Source: an uncultured Latescibacterota bacterium (GTDB lineage Bacteria; Latescibacterota; UBA2968; UBA8231). Taken from it: a stretch of 64,000 nucleotides of DNA. How positions within the stretch are numbered: position 1 is the first letter of the stretch; each line of letters opens with the position of its first letter. The stretch is taken from NCBI GenBank assembly GCA_958295495.1, contig OY282352.1, forward strand, positions 434,001 to 498,000. Reading direction: 5' to 3'. Made by a program: the position numbers and the translations under genes. The notes beneath the pieces are model-generated. The model had not been told where the DNA came from and searched no databases. It saw nothing but the letters and a program-made list of their open reading frames with translations. Of the stretch, positions 1 to 8,180 are shown in pieces.

Positions 1-549
1 GAAGACCTCGTTGAGGTACAGCTCTAGGAGGCGATCTTTGTACGCCGGGTGGCCGGCGGCTTGGGTGTCTGGGTACGAGGCGGCAAAAAACTCCTCTAGC
101 TGCACGGCGAGCAGCGCTTCCGACAGCTTGCGTTCAAAGGTCTTTTTCGGCGAAAAGAACAGGCGCTTGACGAGCTGTTGGGTCAAGGTGCTGCCGCCGC
201 GGGTGAGACTACCCCTTAGCAGGTTGTCGCGCACCGCGCCGACGATGGACACCAGGTCAATGCCGCGGTGTTGGTAAAAGCGCGCGTCCTCAGTGGCGAT
301 GAGCGCGTTGCGCACGTGGGGGCTGATGTGTTCGAGGGGCACCCATTGGCGGCTCTGATTGAAGGTGTAGATGCGCTCGCCAGAAGCCGCGTACATCTCC
401 GTGCCGGGGCGGATGCCCAAGTCGTGCGGGTCGGTGGGCAGGCTGGGCAAGCTCGGGGCCACGCGCCAGACGGCGTACCCCACTCCCAGCCCAGTCGCCA
501 AGACGAGGATTGCGGTCAGGCCCGCGCCGATAGACAACGGGCGTCTCAT
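1..549 (-). CDS. Class A penicillin-binding protein, GT51 transglycosylase part (3' end outside window)
   Basis: Makes peptidoglycan glycan strands from lipid II at the outer face of the inner membrane. Only the first 183 codons are in the window. An N-terminal membrane anchor (about residues 6-27) is followed by GT51 motifs in the normal order: EDARFYQHRG (residues 87-96, with the catalytic Glu), GGSTLTQQLVK (118-128), RKLSE (140-144) and ELYLNEVF (176-183). The start codon overlaps the stop of the upstream membrane-anchored gene as ATGA, so the two are translationally coupled. A transpeptidase domain would be expected beyond the edge but cannot be seen, so PBP1A versus a monofunctional glycosyltransferase is not settled. 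Confidence 0.9.
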   Translation of the reverse strand, partial: MRRPLSIGAGLTAILVLATGLGVGYAVWRVAPSLPSLPTDPHDLGIRPGTEMYAASGERIYTFNQSRQWVPLEHISPHVRNALIATEDARFYQHRGIDLVSIVGAVRDNLLRGSLTRGGSTLTQQLVKRLFFSPKKTFERKLSEALLAVQLEEFFAASYPDTQAAGHPAYKDRLLELYLNEVF

Positions 550-1430
550 TGCGCCAGCCCGAGGCGTTGTTGCACGGGTTGGGCCGGCAGCACCAGCGCC
601 GTGGCCTCGTGGCCCGGCACCAGCGCGTACGCGGCAAATTGGTCCCCAGTGCGAGTCAGGCGCAGCTCAAAGCCGTCTGCGCTGTCCCAAGCCGCGAGCA
701 GGCGCTTGGTCTCGCTCTGACGCAGCGAGTCGGCCCGCGCTTGCACGACCTGCGCTAAGGCCGCTGTGATGATCGGCCCGGCATCGCTCTGCGCGCGATT
801 GAGGTCGGCGCTCAAAAGCGGCGCTAGATGCTGGCGCCAGTAGGCTATGTCTTCCTCTTTCATCTTCAGAAAGGTCCAAGCTTCGGGCTCGTCTTTTGCC
901 AGCAGCCGCTTGTGGAGCTGGTGGAAGAGCGAGCCGTCCTCTAGGGCTATTTGCGTGCCGATGAGGGCGCGGAGATACGAGGCGTCGTCGGGGACGATGG
1001 CTTGGGTTAGCAGGTAGCGACCATGCTCGTAAATCTGCAGGGAATAGGCCAGCTCGCGCAGAGTTTCTGGGTCGAGGTGATCGAATTGGAGGGCGGTGTC
1101 TCGCTGCGCGACTGCAAAAAACGCCGCGTGGGTGCCGTGGTACTGGAGTTGGTAGTGGTTTTGTAAAACCGGCAGTGGGGCTTGGCGCGGCTCTAGGGGA
1201 GTCTCGGCCAGTGAGTCGTATAGGGCCATGCGGGTTTGCCGGCTGGCGAGAATGCCCTGCCAGAGCGCGCCTCTTGGCTCGCGCTCTGGGTTTTGCCGCA
1301 TCAGGTATTGGCCGATGAAGCGGGCCGCGCATTGGGTGCGGTATTCGATGAAGAATAGAACGCAAGCCGTGCAGAAAGGGACCAACGCACACAGGGCGAT
1401 GCGGCTGAGAGCATGGGAAAAAGACGACAT
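546..1430 (-). CDS. Membrane-anchored hypothetical protein upstream of the PBP
   Basis: A 294-residue protein of unrecognised family. One hydrophobic segment near the N-terminus (about residues 9-28, containing ALCALVPFCTACVLFF) suggests a membrane anchor or signal sequence with the remainder in the periplasm; the rest is rich in Leu, Ala, Gln and charged residues and probably mostly helical. It overlaps the following PBP gene by four bases, so a role in cell-wall synthesis is a reasonable inference, but no domain supports it. A TTGACA box (plus-strand 1460-1465) and a TATTGT box (1437-1442) lie 17 bp apart just upstream, so the transcript may start at or next to the ATG. Confidence 0.6.
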   Translation of the reverse strand: MSSFSHALSRIALCALVPFCTACVLFFIEYRTQCAARFIGQYLMRQNPEREPRGALWQGILASRQTRMALYDSLAETPLEPRQAPLPVLQNHYQLQYHGTHAAFFAVAQRDTALQFDHLDPETLRELAYSLQIYEHGRYLLTQAIVPDDASYLRALIGTQIALEDGSLFHQLHKRLLAKDEPEAWTFLKMKEEDIAYWRQHLAPLLSADLNRAQSDAGPIITAALAQVVQARADSLRQSETKRLLAAWDSADGFELRLTRTGDQFAAYALVPGHEATALVLPAQPVQQRLGLAQ

Positions 1431-1436
1431 AGCGAC

Positions 1437-1506
1437 ACAATAACTTAGGGGCGGCTGTTTGTCAAAAGTTCTTGCCCATTTTGGGCGGCTAATGGTACTT
1501 TTGACA
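1437..1506. promoter_or_regulatory. Divergent intergenic promoter region with 10-bp inverted repeat
   Basis: TGTCAAAAGT at 1460-1469 is exactly complementary to ACTTTTGACA at 1497-1506, with 27 bases between. Each arm carries a TTGACA -35-like box facing outwards, one towards the membrane-protein gene (TATTGT follows after 17 bp on the minus strand) and one towards the lipoprotein gene. A smaller palindrome, GCCC-ATTTT-GGGC, sits in the spacer. The arrangement suits a shared operator or back-to-back promoters; the -10 box on the plus side is poor. Confidence 0.4.
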
Positions 1507-1543
1507 GGGAGGAGATCAACCTATCTGAGGAGGTAGCAAGAAC

Positions 1544-2524
1544 ATGAAACGCCTAAAAACTGCATGGCTTGTCGTCGTCGGGTTGTGGCACTGCGGCGAC
1601 GGCGAAAAGGGCACCGCTCCCGTCGCGACCGTCGGTCCGCCGCCGGCACCGCTCGCCCTGAGCGTGGAGCGCATCGGCGACGGCGAGGTGTGGCTCAATT
1701 GGCAGGCCGCCGCGGGCGAGGACGAGGTGCTCTACGTCGTCTATCGCTCGGCGGGGGGCGGCGCGGCCGTGGCCATTGACTCCACGTTACAGACCCGATT
1801 CAAGGATCAGGGCCTGCAATACGAGCTGGAGTACACCTATCGAGTAACCGCGATAAACGGCGGCGGCGAGAGCAGTTCCTCAAATGCCATTAGCGGACAG
1901 CCCCTCAACAGCTTGACGCCGCAGGTGCCGACCTCGCTGCGCGTGGTAGCGCACCATCTCGAAGTACTCGGCCAGCTCGACATTACCCTCGACTGGAACG
2001 AAAATTCGGAGACCGATCTCATTGGCTACCGGGTCTATCGCTCGACCGAGGCGGGTTTCACCCCGACCCTTGACCATTTGCTGCTGCAGGTGTCGGGGCC
2101 AGGTTTTATTGACGAGGAGATCGAGGTCGGCACGATGTACTACTACCGAATTGCGGCGATAGATCGCGGCGGCAAGGAAAGTGCTGTCTCCGAGGAGGTG
2201 AGTGACGTCGCGCTGCCCTCGCCGGAGTTGTTGGTCCCGGTCGCTGGGGAAGAGACCGCCGCACCTTTGACCTTTACTTGGGGTGGCTTGCCCGAGGCCC
2301 GCGCATTCCGGGTGATCGTCACCACCTCGCTAACCAGCGGCGAAGTGTCGGACATACCGCTAACCAGCGATACCACAGCCGTATTTGTCGGCCGCGTTAA
2401 GGACGGGCGCTTGGTCGCGCTCGAACCTGGGCAGGTGTACTACTGGAAGGTTGTGGCGAGCACGTCCGCCGAGGGGATTGAGAATTCGGTGAGTCGGGTT
2501 GAGAGCTTTAAGGTGGCTGAGTAG
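1544..2524 (+). CDS. Secreted fibronectin type III repeat protein, probable lipoprotein
   Basis: A 326-residue exported protein. The N-terminus is a short signal peptide ending at Cys17 (GLWHC), a non-canonical lipobox, so lipidation is likely but not certain. Three beta-sandwich repeats follow: two clear FN3-like domains (about 35-115 with LNWQA and YTYRVTAIN; about 130-215 with LDWNE and YYYRIAAIDRGG) and a third FN3-like domain (about 222-326, ending VYYWKVVAS). Such modules mediate surface or carbohydrate contacts; no catalytic domain is visible. GAGGAGGT lies just before the ATG. The stop is five bases from the next gene, so the two are probably co-transcribed although functionally unrelated. 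Confidence 0.85.
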   Translation: MKRLKTAWLVVVGLWHCGDGEKGTAPVATVGPPPAPLALSVERIGDGEVWLNWQAAAGEDEVLYVVYRSAGGGAAVAIDSTLQTRFKDQGLQYELEYTYRVTAINGGGESSSSNAISGQPLNSLTPQVPTSLRVVAHHLEVLGQLDITLDWNENSETDLIGYRVYRSTEAGFTPTLDHLLLQVSGPGFIDEEIEVGTMYYYRIAAIDRGGKESAVSEEVSDVALPSPELLVPVAGEETAAPLTFTWGGLPEARAFRVIVTTSLTSGEVSDIPLTSDTTAVFVGRVKDGRLVALEPGQVYYWKVVASTSAEGIENSVSRVESFKVAE

Positions 2525-2529
2525 GTAGG

Positions 2530-3846
2530 ATGGACGCAGATATAGATTCTGGGGCCCTGCGCGTCGTCGAGACCTTGCGCCGGGCCGGCTTCCAAGCTCT
2601 GCTGGCCGGTGGTTGCGTGCGCGACTTGGCGTTGGGGCGCGTGCCCAAGGACTGGGATGTGGCTACGGCTGCCGGGCCAGAAGAGGTGGCTGCGCTCTTT
2701 GAACACACGGTGGCGGTAGGCGCGCAGTTTGGCATCTCTGTGGTGGTGCTCGACGAGGGCGACTACGAGGTGGCGCGCTTCCGCCGCGACGGCCCGTACC
2801 GCGATGGCCGCCGTCCCGCATCCATTGAGCCGGCCGACGCCCGCGCCGACGCCCAGCGCCGCGACTTTACCATCAACGGCCTGTTCTACGACCCGGAAAG
2901 CGGCGCAATCCTCGATTACGTCGGCGGGCAGTGCGACCTCCGCGCTGGGATCATCCGCGCCATTGGCGACCCGGCCGCGCGCTTTGCCGAAGACGACCTG
3001 CGCCTGTTGCGGGCCGTGCGCTTTGCGGCCCGGCTCGGCTTTGCCATCGAACCTGCGACGTGGGACGCGCTCTGTGCCCGGGCCGGGTGCATTGTCGGGG
3101 TCAGTGCCGAGCGCATCCGCGATGAGCTGACCCTGCTGTTGACCGAGGGCGGGGCTAGGTGCGGCTTGCGCCTTTTGGACCAATCGGGTTTGTTGCCGGC
3201 CGTGCTGCCGGAAGTCGTGGCCATGCAGGGCGTACCGCAGGAGGCTGAATTCCATCCCGAAGGCGACGTGTGGACCCACGTTCAGCTTCTCTTTGAATAC
3301 CTCGACAAGCCGTCGGCTGAGCTGGCTTGGAGCGCGTTGCTCCACGACATTGGCAAGCCGTCAACTATGGTCCAAACCGAGCGCATCCGCTTCCACGGCC
3401 ACGACGCGGTCGGGGCCAAAATGGCGGCTGCGATCTGCGGGCGGCTACGGATGTCCAACGAGGCGCGCGAGCGCATCCGCGTGCTTGTGGCCGACCACAT
3501 GCGGATAGGCAACGTGCATAAGATGCGCCCGAGCACGCTCATGCGCCTGTTGCGCGAGCCGCACTTTCCAGAGTTGCTCCAATTGCACCGCGCCGATTGC
3601 TTGGCCAGCCACGGCCAGCTCGATCTGTACGAGTTTTGCCAAGAGCAGATGGCCAAGCTAAAAAAGGAGCAGTTGCGCCCGCCGCGCCTGATTTCGGGGG
3701 GGGACCTGATTGCTTTGGGATTGCAGCCTGGACCGCGCTTTAAGGAAATCCTCGCGGCTGTTGAGGACGCCCAGTTGGAAGGGCGGATCGACAGCCGCGA
3801 GGAGGCACTGGACTTCGTGCAGACGCACTTGACAGGGTGCGAGTGA
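2530..3846 (+). CDS. cca: CCA-adding enzyme / poly(A) polymerase family tRNA nucleotidyltransferase
   Basis: A class II nucleotidyltransferase of 438 residues. The polymerase head shows GGCVRDLALGRVPKDWD (about 27-43), whose Asp pair binds metal, and RRDFTINGLFYDP (about 110). A neck region and a C-terminal HD domain with LLHDIGKP (about 270) follow. The family either builds or repairs the 3' CCA of tRNA or adds poly(A); the presence of the HD domain and the length fit the bacterial CCA-adding or A-adding enzymes, but head sequence alone does not separate CCA- from A-addition. It starts five bases after the FN3 lipoprotein stop. Confidence 0.9.
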   Translation: MDADIDSGALRVVETLRRAGFQALLAGGCVRDLALGRVPKDWDVATAAGPEEVAALFEHTVAVGAQFGISVVVLDEGDYEVARFRRDGPYRDGRRPASIEPADARADAQRRDFTINGLFYDPESGAILDYVGGQCDLRAGIIRAIGDPAARFAEDDLRLLRAVRFAARLGFAIEPATWDALCARAGCIVGVSAERIRDELTLLLTEGGARCGLRLLDQSGLLPAVLPEVVAMQGVPQEAEFHPEGDVWTHVQLLFEYLDKPSAELAWSALLHDIGKPSTMVQTERIRFHGHDAVGAKMAAAICGRLRMSNEARERIRVLVADHMRIGNVHKMRPSTLMRLLREPHFPELLQLHRADCLASHGQLDLYEFCQEQMAKLKKEQLRPPRLISGGDLIALGLQPGPRFKEILAAVEDAQLEGRIDSREEALDFVQTHLTGCE

Positions 3847-3946
3847 TATATATGTATAAGTAGGTTTTTCCTGACGAAGCCGCAGAGGCGGTCACATAAC
3901 ACTATTTACCAATATTGACTCCATCCCCGATTGGGACAGCTATGGC

Positions 3947-4342
3947 GTGATACCTGCCCACAATCGGGACAAGCCGACTTCGTTTGATAGGTCTCCTTAT
4001 AACGTTTCGCTCCTTGATTTGACAGTGCGATTCGGGAACACTGGAGCTAGACGTCGCCTGCTTACCGGGTTACTAGGTTTTCGGTCCGACCTACACAAGG
4101 CTGGTATAACGCAGGGTTTTCAGTGGATTAACGGCAGCTTCGTGGAGAATGTTGAGGAAACGGCTGGCCGGTCACCTAACGATGTTGACCTAGTTACTTT
4201 CTTTCACATCCCTGACGAATATTCTCAGGATTCGCTGTTGCAGACTTTCCCGGATCTTTTTGATAACAAAACGACAAAAAATAAATATGCTGTTGATGCC
4301 TACTTTGCGCCTTTTAACAGCGTGGCTCCCGAAACACCCTGA
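3947..4342 (+). CDS. DUF6932-like nucleotidyltransferase-fold protein, truncated
   Basis: About 131 residues from a GTG, but the frame stays open upstream to 3875 and residues just before it (IPDWDSYGVIPA) look like the natural beginning of the DUF6932 family, so the original start is probably near 3914-3923 or lost. The core GSFVENVEETAGRSPNDVD resembles the G-S...R-x-P-N-D-(V/I)-D nucleotidyltransferase signature of that family. The C-terminus stops early at PFNSVAPETP. Base composition is visibly lower in GC than the flanking genes. I read this as a transferred accessory gene, possibly decaying; DUF6932 proteins are often found in defence-type neighbourhoods. Confidence 0.5.
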   Translation: MIPAHNRDKPTSFDRSPYNVSLLDLTVRFGNTGARRRLLTGLLGFRSDLHKAGITQGFQWINGSFVENVEETAGRSPNDVDLVTFFHIPDEYSQDSLLQTFPDLFDNKTTKNKYAVDAYFAPFNSVAPETP

Positions 4343-4482
4343 GCAGGCACTATACTAGATTTGGCGATTTGGGTTAGCTTTCAAAGCAGCTCACTACCTC
4401 TTTCGACTCTTCATGTGTCTGATGCTCCATTGGTCGTGCAAGCAACTCGTCAGCTAAGGGATTAGAACGGCCTCTTAGGCTC

Positions 4483-5706
4483 TTACGAGGCGGGCTGTTG
4501 GATCTGGTCCAAGAGGCGCACGACGTCTTTGGGCTGGACCTTGTTCTTGAAGAAGAAGACCCCCCCCGGTACATCGGTGAAATCATCCTCGCTGACGTTG
4601 AGGTTGGACGAGACCGCGACGATTAGGTCGCGGCGTTGGGCTTGGCGCAGTTTTTCGAGCTTGCGCCTTAGGTACTCGGGCCGCCAGTAGCCCATGATTT
4701 CCAGCAGGGCCGTGCGGCCGTCGGGATGCCGGAAGGTAAAGTCCGGGATCATCACCGTCTCTTTGAGGTTGACGATTTCGCTTTCCCGCTCTAGCTGCCA
4801 TTGGGTTTTGGCTTTGGCAAAGCGCGCGGCAAACGTTTCCTCCAGCAGGGAGTCGTACAGGGTCTGGTCCCGGTAGTGGGAGACTAGGCCCGACTGATCG
4901 TCGAGGACGAAGTGCTGACGGCGGCCATCTTTGCGGACAATATCGGCTTGCATTGACCAGCGGGTACACAGCAATAGGGCCGGGAGGAAAACCGCCATTT
5001 GCAGGCCGTATTTCTGCGAGTGGCGGAACATGCTCACCGGGCCGTCGAGCCCGATCTCATAGCCGGCATCCACATCGCCTTCGATGGTGTGGATCAGCCG
5101 GTAGAACTTGATGAACTTGAAAAGCTGCTTGTAGCGCACCGGCAGGTTGCGATAGACGCTCAGGCGCAGGACTTCGCAGCGGTAGAGCATGGCTTGGGCC
5201 AATGCCACGTTGTAGCGCAGGAGCAACTCGTTGGGCGCAGGCGCGGCAAAGGTCGCAAGCTGGTGGTTTTCGGGCAGGTCGGCGTACAGACCTGCGAGTA
5301 CGTCTGCGCTGCTGATCTGGTGTTTGAGGGCGACCTGTTCCAGCAGATCCTCGCGCTTGACTGGGTAGATGAGGCTGGTCTCGCGGACGACCGGATGGTG
5401 GGCGCGGGCTAAGGTAAAAACGGCGCGGCGCAATTCTTCGGGGGGCTGGGGGCTGGCGACGTGGAATTCGCAGTAGTGGTCGCAGAGTAGCTTGGCTAGG
5501 CCGCGCTGGATGCGGTAGTCGGTGCGGTCCCCGGCGAGCAAGCGGAGGGCGTGTTGTAGCTCTCGCCGGGTTTTGCCTTGGTGTTTGGCGTGGAGCTCGA
5601 TGAGCGCTTGGGCTAGGTCGATGAGGGCCGGGTCCTCAACGGCGACATAGCGCGGTTCAATATAGGGGCCGCGCGAGCGAGTAAGCAGGAGGTCCGAAGT
5701 CAGCAC
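4483..5706 (-). CDS. DUF790 / Bax1-like nuclease, partner of XPB helicase
   Basis: A 407-residue DUF790 family protein. Archaeal members (Bax1) are structure-specific nucleases that bind XPB helicase and cut DNA near the unwound fork. The N-terminal half has the family start (LLLTRSRGPYIEPRYV); the C-terminal part carries the PD-(D/E)xK-like core IPDFTFRHPDG...LLEIMGYW (about residues 315-345) followed by a basic helix. The gene starts five bases after the stop of the XPB-like helicase and is surely co-transcribed with it, which strongly supports the helicase-nuclease pairing. Role inferred: excision-type DNA repair or processing of damaged or foreign DNA. Confidence 0.85.
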   Translation of the reverse strand: MLTSDLLLTRSRGPYIEPRYVAVEDPALIDLAQALIELHAKHQGKTRRELQHALRLLAGDRTDYRIQRGLAKLLCDHYCEFHVASPQPPEELRRAVFTLARAHHPVVRETSLIYPVKREDLLEQVALKHQISSADVLAGLYADLPENHQLATFAAPAPNELLLRYNVALAQAMLYRCEVLRLSVYRNLPVRYKQLFKFIKFYRLIHTIEGDVDAGYEIGLDGPVSMFRHSQKYGLQMAVFLPALLLCTRWSMQADIVRKDGRRQHFVLDDQSGLVSHYRDQTLYDSLLEETFAARFAKAKTQWQLERESEIVNLKETVMIPDFTFRHPDGRTALLEIMGYWRPEYLRRKLEKLRQAQRRDLIVAVSSNLNVSEDDFTDVPGGVFFFKNKVQPKDVVRLLDQIQQPAS

Positions 5707-5711
5707 TGTGC

Positions 5712-7067
5712 CTACTCGTAGGCTTCGTGGCGGCGGCGGCGGTCGCTGATGTGGTCTTCGACCGTGTCCTTGGAGACCACTTCGTAGAGCACGGCTTCCT
5801 TGCCTTGGCGACGGCGGAGAATGCGCCCGAGGCGCTGGACGTGCTCGCGGATGGTCCCCGAGCCGGAGAGGACCACCGCGACGTTGGCTTCGGGGATATT
5901 GACGCCCTCGTTGAGCACTTTTGAGGCGACGAGGGCGAGGTATTCTCCCTTGTTGAAGGCTTCGAGGATGGCCTTGCGCTCCCGAGTGCGGGTGCGGTGG
6001 GTGATGGCCGGGACTAGGAAGGTGCGGGAGATCTGGTGGACGGTCTCGTTGTCGTTGGTAAAAATCAACACGCGGTCGCGCGGGTGGGCTTTGAGGATGT
6101 CTTCGAGGACGCGGAGCTTGGCGGTCGCGCCGAGGGCGAGCTGGCGGTGGCGGCGGTAGGCATGCATGGCGCGCCGGCCGCTGGTGCTTTTGGCCGAGAG
6201 CATGACGAAGTGCCGCCAGCCATCGGCCGTGCCGAGGCGGATATTTTTGGCGGCGAGGAAGGTCCGGTACTCGTCGCGGGCGGCCTCGTACTGGACGCGC
6301 TCCTCGGCGACCATATCCACTTGGCGGCGCTCGACTCGATACTCGGCCAAGTACTCGCCGGACAAGGCGCGGATGCCGCGCTCATAGGCTATGGGACCGA
6401 CGAGGGTATCGAGGAGCACGTGGCGGCCGTCGGCGCGTTCCGGCGTGGCCGTCAGCCCTAGGCGGTAGGGTGCTAGGCACATTTCAGCGGCGTGGCTGTA
6501 CATTTCGCCGGGCAGGTGGTGGACCTCGTCGAAGACTAGGAGGCCGAAGCGGTTGCCGTAGCGGTCCATCTGCATATAGGCGCTGTCGTAGGTGGCGACG
6601 GTCAGGTCGGCTAGTTCGTGGTAGCCGCCGCCGAGCAGGCCAACCTCGACGGCAAACGAGCGGGTGAGCAAGTCGTACCACTGATTCATCAGGTCAATGG
6701 TGGGAGCGACGACGAGGGTGCTGCGCTGGACTTCTACCATAGCCATGAGCGCGACCTGCGACTTGCCCGTGCCCGTGGGCAAGACGACCACGCCGCTGCA
6801 GCCGTGCTGTTGCCAAGCGGCGATGCTTTCGGCTTGGTGCGGGTGCGGTTCAGGTGCGGTTCGCAGTTGCAGGGAAAGGCTATTATAGCGCGGTGCCGTA
6901 TTCTTGAATGCGACTCCGTGTCGTTTGAGGTGTTCGACGCTTTCGCGGTAGAAGTGGGCTTGAGCGCGCCAGTGATCGAAGCGCACGTCCCAGACAAAGG
7001 CCGGGGGCGCGTCCTCGCCCTGATAATCGCGCAGGAGCAGGGTGCCTTCTTCAAAGGTCAGACGCAT
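5712..7067 (-). CDS. XPB-like superfamily 2 DNA helicase
   Basis: A 451-residue SF2 helicase of archaeal/bacterial XPB type. I start it at the ATG at 7067 (MRLTFEEG), where homology-like sequence begins; the frame is open further upstream but that part is low-complexity and lies in the divergent intergenic region. An N-terminal damage-recognition-like region (1-75) precedes the Walker A LPTGTGKS (96-103), DEVHH (180-184), GLTATPERADG (204-214) and a C-terminal helicase half with QRLGRILRR (motif VI). The length matches archaeal XPB, which lacks the eukaryotic extensions. The next gene is its DUF790/Bax1-like nuclease partner. Confidence 0.88.
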   Translation of the reverse strand: MRLTFEEGTLLLRDYQGEDAPPAFVWDVRFDHWRAQAHFYRESVEHLKRHGVAFKNTAPRYNSLSLQLRTAPEPHPHQAESIAAWQQHGCSGVVVLPTGTGKSQVALMAMVEVQRSTLVVAPTIDLMNQWYDLLTRSFAVEVGLLGGGYHELADLTVATYDSAYMQMDRYGNRFGLLVFDEVHHLPGEMYSHAAEMCLAPYRLGLTATPERADGRHVLLDTLVGPIAYERGIRALSGEYLAEYRVERRQVDMVAEERVQYEAARDEYRTFLAAKNIRLGTADGWRHFVMLSAKSTSGRRAMHAYRRHRQLALGATAKLRVLEDILKAHPRDRVLIFTNDNETVHQISRTFLVPAITHRTRTRERKAILEAFNKGEYLALVASKVLNEGVNIPEANVAVVLSGSGTIREHVQRLGRILRRRQGKEAVLYEVVSKDTVEDHISDRRRRHEAYE

Positions 7068-7152
7068 AGACGCAGATTGATTAGGAGGAAGAGAAATGAT
7101 ACATTGGGGCCAGAGAGCGGGCAAGGCATCATCAACCAAGGAGACATGCGAT

Positions 7153-8100
7153 ATGGACACAGCCCGAGTGGGTTTGGCTCGCGCCGGTGCGCGGCGGGCC
7201 AACGTATATCAAGCGCTAAATTTGGTGCGCGAGGACGTCGAGCCTAAGCTGGCCGCCCAAGTGATGCTCAAGCCGAACTTCCTGTCCAGCGAAAATCCCC
7301 TCGCCTCGACCCACGCCGACGCCATGCGCGGTGCCATTGACTTCCTGCTTAGCACGGCGCAGCCGCCCGAGGAGATCGTCATTGCCGAAGGCGGCAACGA
7401 GAAGTATTCGGGCGAGGCATTTGCCAACTTCGGCTATGGCGCACTGGTCGCAGAATACCCGGTGCCAATTCGCTTGGTCGATCTGCATCAGGAGACGCGG
7501 TGGGAAGAGACCACAATTTACATGGCCGGCGGCGTCGAGGCGACCGTGCGGATGCCGAGCGTGGTCCTCGAATGCCCCTGCACCATTTCGGTGGCCGTGG
7601 CCAAGACCCACGACGTGTGCGTGGTTACGTTGGCGCAGAAGAACATGATCATGGGGACGCTGCACAAAGAGGATCGCATCAAGATGCACGGCTATCCCTC
7701 GCACGCCGAGCGCGTGTTGCCCAGCGAAGCCGAGGTGCTCAACGTGAACTTGATCCGCTTGGCTCAGTATCTCAAGCCGAACATCGGGATCGTCGATGGC
7801 ACGGTGGGCTTGCAGGGCAATGGCCCCGGGGGAACCGATGCCGTGCAGATGGGTGCCGCCGCGGCGTCGGCCGATGTGTTTGCCGTGGATGCGGTCGTGG
7901 CCAAGGCCATGGGCTTCGAGCCGATGGAACTGGGCCTTTTGCACTACGCCGACACCTTGGGCTACGGCGTGGCCGACTTGGAGCGGATCGAGGTGCGAGG
8001 CGTGCCCATTGCCGAGGTGGTGTGTGCGTTTAAGCCGCATGAGACGACCGCGCAACAGATGCAGTGGCGCAGCGAGGTAGTGGAGCAGTTTTTGCCATAG
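7153..8100 (+). CDS. DUF362 domain protein
   Basis: A 315-residue protein with the DUF362 fold (VMLKPNFLS near the N-terminus; PCTISVAVAKTHDVCVVTLAQKN in the middle; NIGIVDGTVGLQGNGPGG). The family is common in anaerobes and FCB-group bacteria, often next to ferredoxin domains; its reaction is unknown. I choose ATG 7153 because the conserved part starts there and AAGGAGA lies upstream; an in-frame ATG at 7096 also has a good AGGAGG and would add 19 residues. It has no Cys-rich ferredoxin tail. It is transcribed divergently from the XPB-like gene. Confidence 0.8.
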   Translation: MDTARVGLARAGARRANVYQALNLVREDVEPKLAAQVMLKPNFLSSENPLASTHADAMRGAIDFLLSTAQPPEEIVIAEGGNEKYSGEAFANFGYGALVAEYPVPIRLVDLHQETRWEETTIYMAGGVEATVRMPSVVLECPCTISVAVAKTHDVCVVTLAQKNMIMGTLHKEDRIKMHGYPSHAERVLPSEAEVLNVNLIRLAQYLKPNIGIVDGTVGLQGNGPGGTDAVQMGAAAASADVFAVDAVVAKAMGFEPMELGLLHYADTLGYGVADLERIEVRGVPIAEVVCAFKPHETTAQQMQWRSEVVEQFLP

Positions 8101-8180
8101 GGGGTGTTGAGTTCGCGCGACAAGGCCACCTTACAGTTAAAATCCTTACACAAAGAAGAAAGAAGGAGATAGTAAAAAGG

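Noticed and set aside
290..1440. Several long overlapping reading frames on both strands
   Set aside because: They are shadows of the PBP and membrane-protein genes, a result of high GC; they have repetitive Arg/Pro/Ala composition and no motifs.
4374..4482. A possible small minus-strand gene ending SKEVVSCFES
   Set aside because: Only about 35 residues look protein-like, there is no start with a ribosome site, and its upstream part is a shadow of the DUF790 gene.
7068..7202. N-terminal extension of the XPB-like helicase to 7202
   Set aside because: The extra 45 residues are not helicase-like and would overlap the divergent DUF362 gene; the protein begins naturally at MRLTFEEG.
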